64,000 nucleotides of DNA from Sphingobacterium sp. SGG-5 (GTDB lineage: Bacteria; Bacteroidota; Bacteroidia; Sphingobacteriales; Sphingobacteriaceae): positions 62,001 through 126,000 of the forward strand of contig NZ_JAAKGO010000008.1 of NCBI RefSeq assembly GCF_011043525.1, read 5' to 3'. The notes under the pieces are model-generated. The model ran no database searches, was not told where the DNA came from, and was given only the letters and a program-made list of their open reading frames with translations. Positions within the stretch are counted from its first letter, which is position 1; each line of letters starts with the position of its first letter. The position numbers were made by a program, and so were the translations under genes. Shown here one piece after another: positions 26,001 through 34,614 of the stretch.

Positions 26001-27545
26001 ATGCAAACACAAACACAATCGACCAAGGGGATTTGGAAAGTCATTGGTGCTTCTTCCTTGGGAACATTAATTGAATGGTATGACTTTTTTATCTTTGGGA
26101 GTTTATCTGTTGTCATTTCTACCAAATTTTTTCCGGCCGATAATCCAACAGCTGCCTTTTTATCAACCTTAGCGACTTTCGCTGCTGGTTTTGTCGTTCG
26201 TCCTTTCGGGGCATTGTTTTTTGGCCGGTTGGGGGATATTATCGGTAGGAAGTATACTTTTATGGTCACATTGGTGCTTATGGGGGGAGCGACGTTCCTG
26301 ATAGGCTGTATTCCGAGTTACGAAACTATAGGCTTTTGGGCGCCACTTTTGGTATTGGTGTTGCGGCTCTTGCAAGGATTGGCTTTAGGGGGTGAGTATG
26401 GCGGTGCGGCCACCTATGTTGCAGAACATAGTCCGAAGGGGCAGCGCGGCTATTGGACTTCATGGATACAAACGACGGCGACATTCGGTTTGTTTGTGTC
26501 GTTGGTTGTTATTCTGATTACACGGGCTTTGATGACCGATGCGCAGTTTGACGTATGGGGATGGCGCGTTCCGTTCTTATTGTCTATTTTTATGGTCTAT
26601 GTATCGTATCTGATACGTAAAAACATGGATGAATCGCCCGAATTTAAACAAGCTAAATCGGAAGGTAAAACATCCACAAATCCGCTAAAGGAGAGTTTTG
26701 GTAACAAATACAACCTAAAGTTTGTCTTATTGGCGCTCTTTGGAGCGGCGATGGGGCAGGGTGTAGTATGGTATACGGGACAGTTTTATTCCATGAGCTT
26801 TATGAAAACGGTCATGTTTCTCGACTCGGATCAGGCCGATATGATCTTAGGAATTGCTTTAATCTTCGGAACGCCATTTTTTATTGTTTTCGGACGGCTT
26901 TCGGATAAAGTAGGACGGAAATGGGTGATGCTGACGGGAATGTTGCTGGCCGTGCTGACCTACAGACCGATATATGAAGCGATGTATCAATTGACAAATC
27001 TGGAGCATAAAACGGAGCTGCGTGACCTGTATACGTCAGATAAGGCACGTGTGGAGACCGAAAAGGGGCAAGATGAAGTGATAACCGTGACGAAGGTATA
27101 CGATGACGGCACGGAGGTGCGGGATATACAGACTACCCATTTGGACAGTGAGGGCAACCCGCTTTTAGCAGAGGGGAAGGTATTGACCTCTCATAAATCG
27201 ATTGTGCATATCAGTGGTAAAAATTATATCGCGCTTATCGTGCTGATTTTTATTCAGATTATTTATATCACTTTGGTATACGGACCTATTGCAGCCTTCT
27301 TAGTTGAAATGTTCCCCGTCAAGATTCGGTATACCTCGATGTCGCTGCCTTACCATATCGGGAATGGTGTTTTCGGTGGCTTGCTGCCTGCGGTATCTAC
27401 TTATTTGGCGACAAATGCACATGTCGCAGGCAATGTTGAATTTTACTTAGCGGGATTATGGTACCCTATCATTGTATCTGCGGTGTGTTTCCTTATTGGA
27501 GCGATGTATATTAATAAATCTATGGTTTCAAAAAATGACTTATAA
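26001..27545 (+). CDS. MFS transporter, metabolite:H+ symporter type
   Basis: 514 residues, 12 transmembrane helices, with the MHS signature (GTLIEWYDFFIFGSL, GRLGDIIGRKYTFM, GGEYGGAATYVAEHSPKGQR). ProP- and KgtP-like members import osmolytes or organic acids with protons. Unusual is a hydrophilic insert of about 70 residues between the helices after MLLAVLTYRPIYEA and before YIALIVLIFIQIIY, with beta-hairpin-like repeats (VTKVYDDGTEV, TTHLDSEGNPL). The stop overlaps the next gene's ATG by one base. Confidence 0.9.
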   Translation: MQTQTQSTKGIWKVIGASSLGTLIEWYDFFIFGSLSVVISTKFFPADNPTAAFLSTLATFAAGFVVRPFGALFFGRLGDIIGRKYTFMVTLVLMGGATFLIGCIPSYETIGFWAPLLVLVLRLLQGLALGGEYGGAATYVAEHSPKGQRGYWTSWIQTTATFGLFVSLVVILITRALMTDAQFDVWGWRVPFLLSIFMVYVSYLIRKNMDESPEFKQAKSEGKTSTNPLKESFGNKYNLKFVLLALFGAAMGQGVVWYTGQFYSMSFMKTVMFLDSDQADMILGIALIFGTPFFIVFGRLSDKVGRKWVMLTGMLLAVLTYRPIYEAMYQLTNLEHKTELRDLYTSDKARVETEKGQDEVITVTKVYDDGTEVRDIQTTHLDSEGNPLLAEGKVLTSHKSIVHISGKNYIALIVLIFIQIIYITLVYGPIAAFLVEMFPVKIRYTSMSLPYHIGNGVFGGLLPAVSTYLATNAHVAGNVEFYLAGLWYPIIVSAVCFLIGAMYINKSMVSKNDL

Positions 27546-27772
27546 TGGAAGGATTAAAGAAAATATTAGGTATCGTTTGGATTATTCTGGCTCTACTGGC
27601 TGCCTATTTTTGTATTGTTAGATTTGGTGTTCCTAAACTTGGGACGGGCCATCAGGAAGATTTGGTTTTTGGATTGATCATTGTCTTTATATTGACGCCG
27701 ATTATCTCCATTGGCTTGGGTATATTCGGTTATTACGCGTGGAAAGGTGAGTATGATAAGGACAAAATTTAG
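27545..27772 (+). CDS. Small two-helix membrane protein, MFS partner
   Basis: 75 residues with two transmembrane helices (ILGIVWIILALLAAYFCIV; LIIVFILTPIISIGLGIFGYYAW). Its ATG overlaps the transporter's TAA (TAATG), a sign of translational coupling. Small proteins of this look follow MFS transporters in Bacteroidota (I think DUF6814, from memory). A role as transporter subunit or stabiliser is inference. Confidence 0.8.
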   Translation: MEGLKKILGIVWIILALLAAYFCIVRFGVPKLGTGHQEDLVFGLIIVFILTPIISIGLGIFGYYAWKGEYDKDKI

Positions 27773-27836
27773 TAGCTGAATATCAATTGACTATAGCAAA
27801 TTCGGAGGAACAATTTTTTTACATTAAAAAAAATGC

Positions 27837-27844
27837 TATTTTTG
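27837..27844 (+). promoter_or_regulatory. Putative SRP RNA promoter (-7 box)
   Basis: TATTTTTG fits TAnnTTTG; a T-rich -33 region lies about 20 bases upstream (27811-27820). It lies just before the 5' strand of the SRP RNA. Confidence 0.65.
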
Positions 27845-27845
27845 C

Positions 27846-27949
27846 GGTGGGTAAGTCCTTTACGACCAGCTCCCTTTGACTCCCCCAGGTTGGGAACAAA
27901 GCAAGGGTATTAGGTTGAGCGGTGCGATAAAGGGAGCTTGCCCATTTTT
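27846..27949 (+). ncRNA. ffs: Signal recognition particle RNA, small type
   Basis: The SRP domain IV hallmark is present: CAGG-TTG-GGAA-CAA-AGCA, i.e. the GGAA tetraloop closed by TTG/CAA and flanked by the CAGG and AGCA halves of the symmetric loop that binds Ffh. The outer stem is GGGTAAG (27849-27855) with CTTGCCC (27937-27943), then AGCTCCCTTT with AAAGGGAGCT. A T run follows as terminator. A consensus -7 box precedes it. Exact ends are estimates. Confidence 0.88.
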
Positions 27950-28033
27950 TGTTTATTGCAGTCCTCACGTGCATTTTAATTTTAACTTTCTACTTATCTT
28001 TCGTTTATTTGTAAATTGTATTAAAGCGAGTAT

Positions 28034-28876
28034 ATGAGTTGGTTTAAAAGAAATAAGGCAGGAATTAATACTGCGACAGAGAACAAGAAAGAGGCCCCTG
28101 ATGGAATGTGGAACAAATGTCCTTCCTGTAAAAAGCCCCTTTTAAACCTGGAACAAATTGAAAATAAATACGTTTGTCAATATTGTGGATATCATCTGAG
28201 AATAGGTTCAGCAGCCTATTTTTCTATATTATTTGATGATAATCAATTTAAGGAGCTGTTCGCTGACCTCACCGCAGGAGACCCTTTGCATTTTGTAGAC
28301 AATAAGCCCTATCATGAGCGATTGGTAGAGAGTCAGGCGAAGACTGGCCTGAAAGATGCTTTGCGGAGTGCGCATGGAAAAGTTGACGGACAGGAGCTTG
28401 TCATTGCATGTATGGATTTTAATTTTATCGGTGGATCAATGGGATCAGTAGTTGGTGAAAAAATAGCACGATCTATTGATTATTGTATACAACATAAGTT
28501 GCCTTTTATGTTGATTTCCAAATCGGGCGGTGCGCGTATGATGGAGGCCGCATTTTCACTTATGCAAATGGCGAAGACATCGGCAAAATTAGCCTTGCTC
28601 AGTCAGGCGAAGTTGCCTTATATCTGTCTTTTGACGGACCCTACTACCGGCGGTGTTACAGCTTCCTATGCCATGTTAGGAGATATCAATATTGCGGAGC
28701 CTGGTGCCTTAATTGGTTTTGCAGGGCCTCGTGTCATTAAAGAAACGATTAAAAAAGACCTGCCAAAAGGATTCCAGACTTCGGAATTTGTATTGGAACA
28801 CGGATTTTTAGATTTCATTGTCGACAGACGCCAACTCAAAGAAAAAGTATCTACCTTCTTGCAGTTGGTAAAATAA
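28034..28876 (+). CDS. accD: Acetyl-CoA carboxylase carboxyltransferase subunit beta
   Basis: 280 residues. It has an N-terminal four-cysteine zinc ribbon (Cys29, Cys32, Cys48, Cys51) and a crotonase-like carboxyltransferase domain ([50 protein letters not shown]). With AccA it moves the carboxyl group from biotin to acetyl-CoA for fatty acid synthesis. Confidence 0.97.
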   Translation: MSWFKRNKAGINTATENKKEAPDGMWNKCPSCKKPLLNLEQIENKYVCQYCGYHLRIGSAAYFSILFDDNQFKELFADLTAGDPLHFVDNKPYHERLVESQAKTGLKDALRSAHGKVDGQELVIACMDFNFIGGSMGSVVGEKIARSIDYCIQHKLPFMLISKSGGARMMEAAFSLMQMAKTSAKLALLSQAKLPYICLLTDPTTGGVTASYAMLGDINIAEPGALIGFAGPRVIKETIKKDLPKGFQTSEFVLEHGFLDFIVDRRQLKEKVSTFLQLVK

Positions 28877-28935
28877 AAGCATAAATTCGAATATAGGTTG
28901 TATATTTAGTTGTTATAGACATAAATTCGAAAGGT

Positions 28936-29271
28936 ATGCCTTACAAAGAGCGAGAAATAAATAAGCTATACTATACGATGGGGGAGGTCACCCGTATGTT
29001 TGGTGTAAATGCCTCTCAGATTCGTTTTTATGAACGTGAATTTGATATCCTTCAGCCCAAAAAAAATAAGAAAGGAAATCGGCTCTTTACGCAAGATGAT
29101 ATCGCTAACCTAAAAATTATTTTCAACCTGGTGAAGGAAAAAGGCTTCACGCTACAAGGAGCAAGAGACTATTTACGGTCCAATAAAACAGAAGCAAAGG
29201 AGAATCAGAGAGTCATTGATTCGCTCGAACGGTTGAAATCCTTCTTGTTGGAGGTGCGCGATAGCCTATGA
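28936..29271 (+). CDS. MerR family transcriptional regulator
   Basis: 111 residues: an N-terminal MerR winged helix ([43 protein letters not shown]) and a C-terminal helix for dimerisation. No effector domain or metal-binding cysteines, so the signal is unknown. Its last six bases overlap the end of convergent fbp (29266-29271). Confidence 0.9.
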   Translation: MPYKEREINKLYYTMGEVTRMFGVNASQIRFYEREFDILQPKKNKKGNRLFTQDDIANLKIIFNLVKEKGFTLQGARDYLRSNKTEAKENQRVIDSLERLKSFLLEVRDSL

Positions 29272-30276
29272 GTCCTTGGACATAAACTCCAAAACTTTAT
29301 CCACCATTTCTGTACTGCCCATAATTGCCGGAACACGTTGATGTAAATCATCAGGTTTGATTTCCATGATACGTTGTTTACCGGTAGATGCCTTGCCTCC
29401 TGCTTGTTCAATGATGAAAGCAATGGGGTTACATTCGTACATCAATCGCAGTTTACCGAGCGGTTGGGTTGCCGTCTGCGGATAAATGAATATGCCCCCT
29501 AATAAGAGATTGCGATGTATATCAGCAACCATCGAACCGATATAGCGCGATGTATAGGGTCGATTGGTTTGGATGTCTTCCTCTTGGCAGTATTTGATAT
29601 AACTCTTAATGCCTTGTGGAAATTTTAAATAATTTCCTTCGTTGATGGAATATATCAGTCCTTTTTGTGGTATTGTCATGTTGGGGTGCGAAAGGCAAAA
29701 TTCGCCTATTGACGGATCTAGTGTAAAACCATTGACACCTTTTCCGGTGGTATAAACCAACATCGTAGAGGATCCATAGATAACATAGCCAGCGGCAACT
29801 TGGTCGACGCCGGACTGTAGCAAATCTTCATGCGTCAACGGGTTGCCGACTGCACTTTTCCGCCGGTATATAGAAAATATGGTGCCGACAGAAACATTGA
29901 CTTCGATATTGGAGCTGCCATCCAAGGGATCTATACAAACGATATACTTGGCATTTTTGGAGATACCCGTATCTGTCAGTTCAACACCGTCCTCTTGTTC
30001 TTCAGAGGCAACAAAACAACATTCCCCACCACTCTTCAAAGCTTTGATGAACTGCTCGTCCGCATATACATCTAGTTTCTTCTGTTTTTCTCCAAAGATA
30101 TTAGTGTCGCCCACCGTTCCTAAAATATCGACCAGCCCGGCTTTGTTTACTTCTCGGTTTACAATTTTAGCAGCGATTCCGATGTCGCGCAATAGTCGGG
30201 ACAATTCACCTTTTGCGTAAGGGAAGTCGGCTTGTTTTTCGATAATAAACTGGCCAAGTGTTTTCAGGGGATTCAT
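29266..30276 (-). CDS. fbp: Fructose-1,6-bisphosphatase class I
   Basis: 336 residues. Metal-binding motifs of class I FBPase are visible: [32 protein letters not shown], and substrate-site [20 protein letters not shown]. It hydrolyses fructose-1,6-bisphosphate in gluconeogenesis. The 3' end overlaps the merR 3' end. Confidence 0.96.
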   Translation of the reverse strand: MNPLKTLGQFIIEKQADFPYAKGELSRLLRDIGIAAKIVNREVNKAGLVDILGTVGDTNIFGEKQKKLDVYADEQFIKALKSGGECCFVASEEQEDGVELTDTGISKNAKYIVCIDPLDGSSNIEVNVSVGTIFSIYRRKSAVGNPLTHEDLLQSGVDQVAAGYVIYGSSTMLVYTTGKGVNGFTLDPSIGEFCLSHPNMTIPQKGLIYSINEGNYLKFPQGIKSYIKYCQEEDIQTNRPYTSRYIGSMVADIHRNLLLGGIFIYPQTATQPLGKLRLMYECNPIAFIIEQAGGKASTGKQRIMEIKPDDLHQRVPAIMGSTEMVDKVLEFMSKDS

Positions 30277-30315
30277 AATTTTCGTTTATATTTTGGGGCA
30301 AAAGTATAAAATATA

Positions 30316-30810
30316 TTATCGTATCCCTAATTCTATCACTTCAAGATCAAATATTTTTGTGCAATCGATTGAGAAACGCATTAATGTGCGAATTTTATGC
30401 CAGCCGTGTCTACCTGCGGCGCCCGGATTCAGGTGTAATAGATCCAGTTTCGGATCGTGCTGTACTTTTAAAATATGGGAGTGTCCACAGATAAATAGTT
30501 GAGGTGGGTTGATGCGTATTTCGGGTCTCACTTGTGGGGCATATCTACCCGGATATCCTCCGATATGAGTCATCCACACGTCTACATCTTCGCAGTGAAA
30601 ACGTAGATGTTCGGGACATACTTGCCGCACGTCCTTTCCGTCAATATTACCGTATACGCCTTTGAACGGTTTGAAAGTCTCCAGCCTATGGATAATGCCG
30701 ATGTCGCCGAAATCTCCAGCATGCCAGATTTCGTCACACGCTTGGAAATAGCGGAAGACAGCGTCGTCGAGATAGCCATGGGTGTCAGAAAGGAGTCCTA
30801 TGTGTTTCAT
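30316..30810 (-). CDS. YfcE-like metallophosphoesterase
   Basis: 164 residues with the calcineurin-like metal sites: LLSDTHGYLD, WHAGDFGD, GNIDGKD, GHSHI and HLNPGAAG. This is the YfcE/MJ0936 phosphodiesterase subfamily. It follows the trmN6-like gene by 4 bases on the same strand, so likely co-transcribed. Confidence 0.92.
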   Translation of the reverse strand: MKHIGLLSDTHGYLDDAVFRYFQACDEIWHAGDFGDIGIIHRLETFKPFKGVYGNIDGKDVRQVCPEHLRFHCEDVDVWMTHIGGYPGRYAPQVRPEIRINPPQLFICGHSHILKVQHDPKLDLLHLNPGAAGRHGWHKIRTLMRFSIDCTKIFDLEVIELGIR

Positions 30811-30814
30811 ATTT

Positions 30815-31528
30815 TTAAAAAGCTAAGAAAAAGGGTTTTAACAGTTGGCGATATTCGTCAGAATAGATGCCTTTATCGGCGTATATGACAAAGTTTTGTT
30901 GATGAGGAAGGATGGGCGGTATATCTTTTTGGAAAAAAAGGATTTGGCGGAGCGCTCTTGTGTTTTCGAATGAGCGTATCGCGATCTCCTGTGTTGGATA
31001 TAATTTGTGCTTCAACGCTTCTTGTTTGATTTCAACGGATAATTCGGTAGGGAGAATAAGCTGTAACATGCCCCCGTCTTGTAATCGGCAATATGCGAAA
31101 TTCAACATACTTTTGAAAAAGTGAATATCGGTATGTTTGGCTACCTTTTTTCTTTCGTTGGGTGCATGCAGTGAATTGATGTAGAAAGGAGGGTTGGATA
31201 CAATCAGATCATATCGGCTATCTTCACCGATCACTTCAAATGAACTATTAAACACGTTGATCCGATTGGAAAAGGTTGAATTTTGAAAGTTTATACCGGC
31301 TTGGTGGGCGGCTTGTGTGTCGATTTCTACGGCATCTATCTTCGCGAAGGGGAAACGTTGTGCCAGCATCAAAGCGATTACCCCTGTGCCCGTTCCTATG
31401 TCCAGTATCTCCTGCGGATCGTCATGGGATACCATGGCACCCAGTAACACCCCGTCAGTGTTGATCTTCATCGCACAACCGGCCTGCTCTACGTTGAATT
31501 GTTTAAACTGAAATGTCGATTTTGCCAT
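30815..31528 (-). CDS. trmN6: tRNA1(Val) N6-methyltransferase-like protein
   Basis: 237 residues from ATG 31528; the longest frame starts at a TTG. It has a SAM-binding motif (EILDIGTGTGVIALMLAQRF), the NPPFY catalytic motif of N6-adenine methyltransferases (IVSNPPFYIN) and the N-terminal FKQFNVEQAGCAMKINTDG of the TrmN6/YfiC family. It modifies A37 of tRNA-Val1 in E. coli; the substrate here is by homology. Confidence 0.88.
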   Translation of the reverse strand: MAKSTFQFKQFNVEQAGCAMKINTDGVLLGAMVSHDDPQEILDIGTGTGVIALMLAQRFPFAKIDAVEIDTQAAHQAGINFQNSTFSNRINVFNSSFEVIGEDSRYDLIVSNPPFYINSLHAPNERKKVAKHTDIHFFKSMLNFAYCRLQDGGMLQLILPTELSVEIKQEALKHKLYPTQEIAIRSFENTRALRQILFFQKDIPPILPHQQNFVIYADKGIYSDEYRQLLKPFFLAF

Positions 31529-31544
31529 GTAAGGCAAAGATAGA

Positions 31545-31583
31545 AGTAAAAAAATAGAGACGCTAAAAATATAGCGTCTCTAT
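31545..31583 (-). terminator. Intrinsic terminator after greA
   Basis: ATAGAGACGCTA (31554-31565) pairs perfectly with TAGCGTCTCTAT (31572-31583). Read on the minus strand it ends in a T run, downstream of greA. Confidence 0.88.
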
Positions 31584-31643
31584 CAGGAATAAATGATGTT
31601 ATTGAGCGGTTATGGCAGTACCGCTCATAACCTTTCAAAACCG

Positions 31644-32117
31644 TTAGCGTGAAATCTCCAGGATTTCGAATTCCAACTCACCTGCTGGGACATTGACCTT
31701 AGCAATGTCTCCCACAGACTTCCCTAATAACCCTTGGGCGATGGGGGACTTCACCGAAATCTTTCCGGACTTCAGATCAGCCTCTGTCTCTGAAACCAGC
31801 TGGTATTTCATTTCAGCGCCGTTCTTTTTGTTTTTAATCCGTACGATAGACAAGGCCAATACCTTTGAAGTGTCCAGCTTGGACTCATCGATAAGACGAG
31901 CACTTGCCAACACATTCTCTAACTTGGCGATCTTTGCTTCATGCAGTCCTTGCGCATCCTTAGCTGCGTCGTACTCTGCATTTTCAGAGAGGTCTCCCTT
32001 GTCTCTCGCCTCCGCAATTGCGCGGGCGATGGAAGCTCTACCCTCGGTTTTTAAATATTGTAGCTCCTCTTTTAGCTTCGCTAAACCTTCCTCTGTGTAA
32101 TAAGTTACTTCTGCCAT
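31644..32117 (-). CDS. greA: Transcription elongation factor GreA
   Basis: 157 residues: an N-terminal antiparallel coiled coil (TEEGLAKLKEELQYLKTEGR; acidic tip DKGDLSENAEYDAAK that enters the polymerase channel) and a C-terminal FKBP-like domain (SPIAQGLLGKSVGDIAKVNV). It stimulates RNA cleavage in stalled polymerases. Flanked by terminators on both sides, so a single-gene unit. Confidence 0.96.
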   Translation of the reverse strand: MAEVTYYTEEGLAKLKEELQYLKTEGRASIARAIAEARDKGDLSENAEYDAAKDAQGLHEAKIAKLENVLASARLIDESKLDTSKVLALSIVRIKNKKNGAEMKYQLVSETEADLKSGKISVKSPIAQGLLGKSVGDIAKVNVPAGELEFEILEISR

Positions 32118-32152
32118 AATTATTTAATTAACTTAAACTAATACTAATTTTT

Positions 32153-32212
32153 AACCAAAAAAGAGACAAGACCACATTCCCTATGTCAGGGATGCGGTCT
32201 TGTCTGTCTCTT
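32153..32212 (-). terminator. Strong terminator after response regulator operon
   Basis: On the minus strand AGACAAGACCGCATCCCT pairs with AGGGAATGTGGTCTTGTCT (one G-U/mismatch near the middle), with a five-base loop, followed by TTTTTT. Confidence 0.9.
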
Positions 32213-32250
32213 ACGAAGATAAACTAATTATTTAATATTTCCAAATACTG

Positions 32251-32943
32251 TTATTCCTGATTGACGAATTTATACCCCAGACCTCTGACCGTTTGGAGAT
32301 ACATCGGTTTGTCGGGATTATTTTCTATTTTCTTCCGTAGACGAACGACATGCATATCGAGCGTCCGGGTATTGACGTTGGAGCTGTACCCCCACACGAC
32401 TTCCATCAGTTCTTCCCGCGTAATCTCCCTTCCCATATTTTGTAAGAAATGCAGCAATATTCTGTTTTCTAATATAGTGAGTTCAATCTTCTTACCATCG
32501 CGGACTAAAGAGTGGATATTAGGATGGTGTTCGGTGTCGCCGAAAGTATAGACGTCTTTGCTGTTTTTGGGAACAAAAAAGCGGATCTTATTTTCGATCA
32601 TGGCCACTAATACATCCATATTAAAAGGCTTTGTGATATAGTCTGTTACGCCATAGCTATATGCATCAATCTTATCAACGTCCTGTGACTTCGCGGTCAT
32701 CATGATAATGATCTGTTCAAACCCTTCTTTCCGTACGCTTTCACAAACTTCGATTCCTTCCTTTCCCGGCAGCATCCAATCTAACAGGACAATATCCGGT
32801 GTTTCGCTAAGAATTAGTTTTTCGGCTTCAATGCCATTGCCGCTTTGGATAACATGATAACCTTCCGTTTGCAATCGGTGACTGACTAAGAACCTGAGGT
32901 TCTCATCGTCTTCTATGACAGCAATTGTTACTTCTTTGTCCAT
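32251..32943 (-). CDS. OmpR-family response regulator
   Basis: 230 residues. The receiver domain has the acidic pocket IEDDE, phospho-acceptor Asp55 (VLLDWMLPG) and Lys in ITKPF. The OmpR/PhoB winged-helix domain (about 130-228) ends RTLDMHVVRLRKKIENNP and TVRGLGYKF. It resembles RprY of Bacteroides. It is last in an operon with the kinase (6-base gap) and the pseudo-peptidase lipoprotein. Confidence 0.93.
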   Translation of the reverse strand: MDKEVTIAVIEDDENLRFLVSHRLQTEGYHVIQSGNGIEAEKLILSETPDIVLLDWMLPGKEGIEVCESVRKEGFEQIIIMMTAKSQDVDKIDAYSYGVTDYITKPFNMDVLVAMIENKIRFFVPKNSKDVYTFGDTEHHPNIHSLVRDGKKIELTILENRILLHFLQNMGREITREELMEVVWGYSSNVNTRTLDMHVVRLRKKIENNPDKPMYLQTVRGLGYKFVNQE

Positions 32944-32949
32944 AAATAT

Positions 32950-34614
32950 TTATTTTACTTCTATCGGAAAAATTAACGTAAATATGGTGCCTTTTCCTAC
33001 TTGACTTTCCACCTTGATTTCTCCATGCATAAATTCTGTAATCTCTTTACAAAACGCTAATCCCAATCCAATGCTTCCTTGTTGATTAAATTGGTTCTTT
33101 ACACGATAAAACTTCTTAAAGATACTATTAAATTCTTTTTTATCTATACCTATTCCTTGGTCTCTGAACACAATAACAAAGTTTTTTTTGGTTTGTTCTA
33201 CTTTGATGTCCAATATCTTTCTGTCTATAGGCGAATATTTATAAGCATTGTCTACGAGATTCTGAAAGACACTATTCAATAATACCGGATCGGCAAACAT
33301 CTCCTGCGTGGCGTTTGTCATGAAGTTTAATTTCAGATCAGGATACTTTAGCTGGGAAGCATCGATTATATGTTGGCAAAACTCATTAATATCGATGTAT
33401 TCGCCGTTGAATTTCAGTGATTTATTCTCTATCTGTGCGAAAGAAAGGAGCTTATTCATGAGACTATTCAACTTATCGGCCTCCTGATCGAGTATCCGTC
33501 CGTACATGGCCCGTTCGTCATTGGACAATTTATCGGCGCTCTTGATATTGTTTCCGGCTATTTTAATAACGCTCACCGGCGTTTTAAATTCGTGTGTTAA
33601 GTTGTTGATAAAGTCATACTGCAATTGATAAAGCTTGCTGTTGATCATGACATTCCGGTAGATCATATAGACAAATCCGAGTAAGATCAAATAGATGGCG
33701 ATCAGCCCACTGATGACGGGGAAAAAGCGCTGGTTTATATTTTTGGAGATAAAATAATCGGAAGATTCGAATTGTAATTTAAACTCCGATAAAGCCCCGG
33801 GTAGGGGGAGCTCTGTCGTGAGATAGGGCGCATGATCGCTTACGGTCTGATCCACAACGGGCTTGATGCTAATATGCTCATACAAGTCGGGGTATTTATT
33901 GGTTATTTTTAGTTTTCTCGGATCAATATCAAATATAAACAGATCTTGATTGTAGGAGGTCAGTTGAAGATTTGGCCGGTTCATCAGTGCCTGGTATGCA
34001 ATAAGATCTGAAGTTCGGGGAATATTGAGGTAAGACACTTTGCCAGGCTGAACGCCATAAAAAATCTTATAAAAATCGATATCCGTCAATTGGAGCGAAT
34101 CTTGTGATTTATCCAGATAACTGATAAGCTTTAGCATCATATTATTAAAATCTTCTGAGATTTTAACTCTATTCGTCGTTTGGTTATCAATGAGCAGCTT
34201 ATGCTCCTGATTGAGTAGGTAGCGGATCTTGGTTTTAACCAATATACTTAGGTTTTTGGCTTTAAGCCCTTCGCCGACAGAATCTTTATTGGTCAAAATA
34301 ATATCATAAAAGGTGATATCATGTATAAAGGGGTATTTCCGTAAGAAGACATTGGCCATATCCAATGCCTGTACCGAATCGATATAGCCCTGATAGTAGG
34401 ATATTTCAGGTATTTTTTCTGTGAAAAATTCGGTGAACTGCAGAATGGACTCATCAAATATTTCGACTTTTTTATTGTTGAACTCGGTTTCTACAAAGTT
34501 GATCGTCATGACACGCGCCAAGTAGGCCACTACGGCAAAGAGAATAGTCACTAACAACGAAAACGTTATCAATAATCCCCAGTTTTTTCTATATCTCAGC
34601 TCTTGATTGTGCAT
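32950..34614 (-). CDS. Sensor histidine kinase
   Basis: 554 residues. Two transmembrane helices (about 12-32 and 298-320) flank a large periplasmic sensor domain of about 265 residues with no family I recognise. The HisKA motif has His341 (NLTHEFKTPVSVI); the ATPase has N box NAYKYSP, G1 DQGIGID and G2 GLGLAFCKEI. It resembles RprX. Its ATG overlaps the stop of the upstream S9-like gene by one base (TAATG). Confidence 0.93.
   Translation of the reverse strand: MHNQELRYRKNWGLLITFSLLVTILFAVVAYLARVMTINFVETEFNNKKVEIFDESILQFTEFFTEKIPEISYYQGYIDSVQALDMANVFLRKYPFIHDITFYDIILTNKDSVGEGLKAKNLSILVKTKIRYLLNQEHKLLIDNQTTNRVKISEDFNNMMLKLISYLDKSQDSLQLTDIDFYKIFYGVQPGKVSYLNIPRTSDLIAYQALMNRPNLQLTSYNQDLFIFDIDPRKLKITNKYPDLYEHISIKPVVDQTVSDHAPYLTTELPLPGALSEFKLQFESSDYFISKNINQRFFPVISGLIAIYLILLGFVYMIYRNVMINSKLYQLQYDFINNLTHEFKTPVSVIKIAGNNIKSADKLSNDERAMYGRILDQEADKLNSLMNKLLSFAQIENKSLKFNGEYIDINEFCQHIIDASQLKYPDLKLNFMTNATQEMFADPVLLNSVFQNLVDNAYKYSPIDRKILDIKVEQTKKNFVIVFRDQGIGIDKKEFNSIFKKFYRVKNQFNQQGSIGLGLAFCKEITEFMHGEIKVESQVGKGTIFTLIFPIEVK

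Noticed and set aside
27801..27811. TTCGGAGGAA upstream of the SRP RNA resembling the thr antiterminator arm
   Set aside because: No complementary strand or leader frame nearby; most likely chance.
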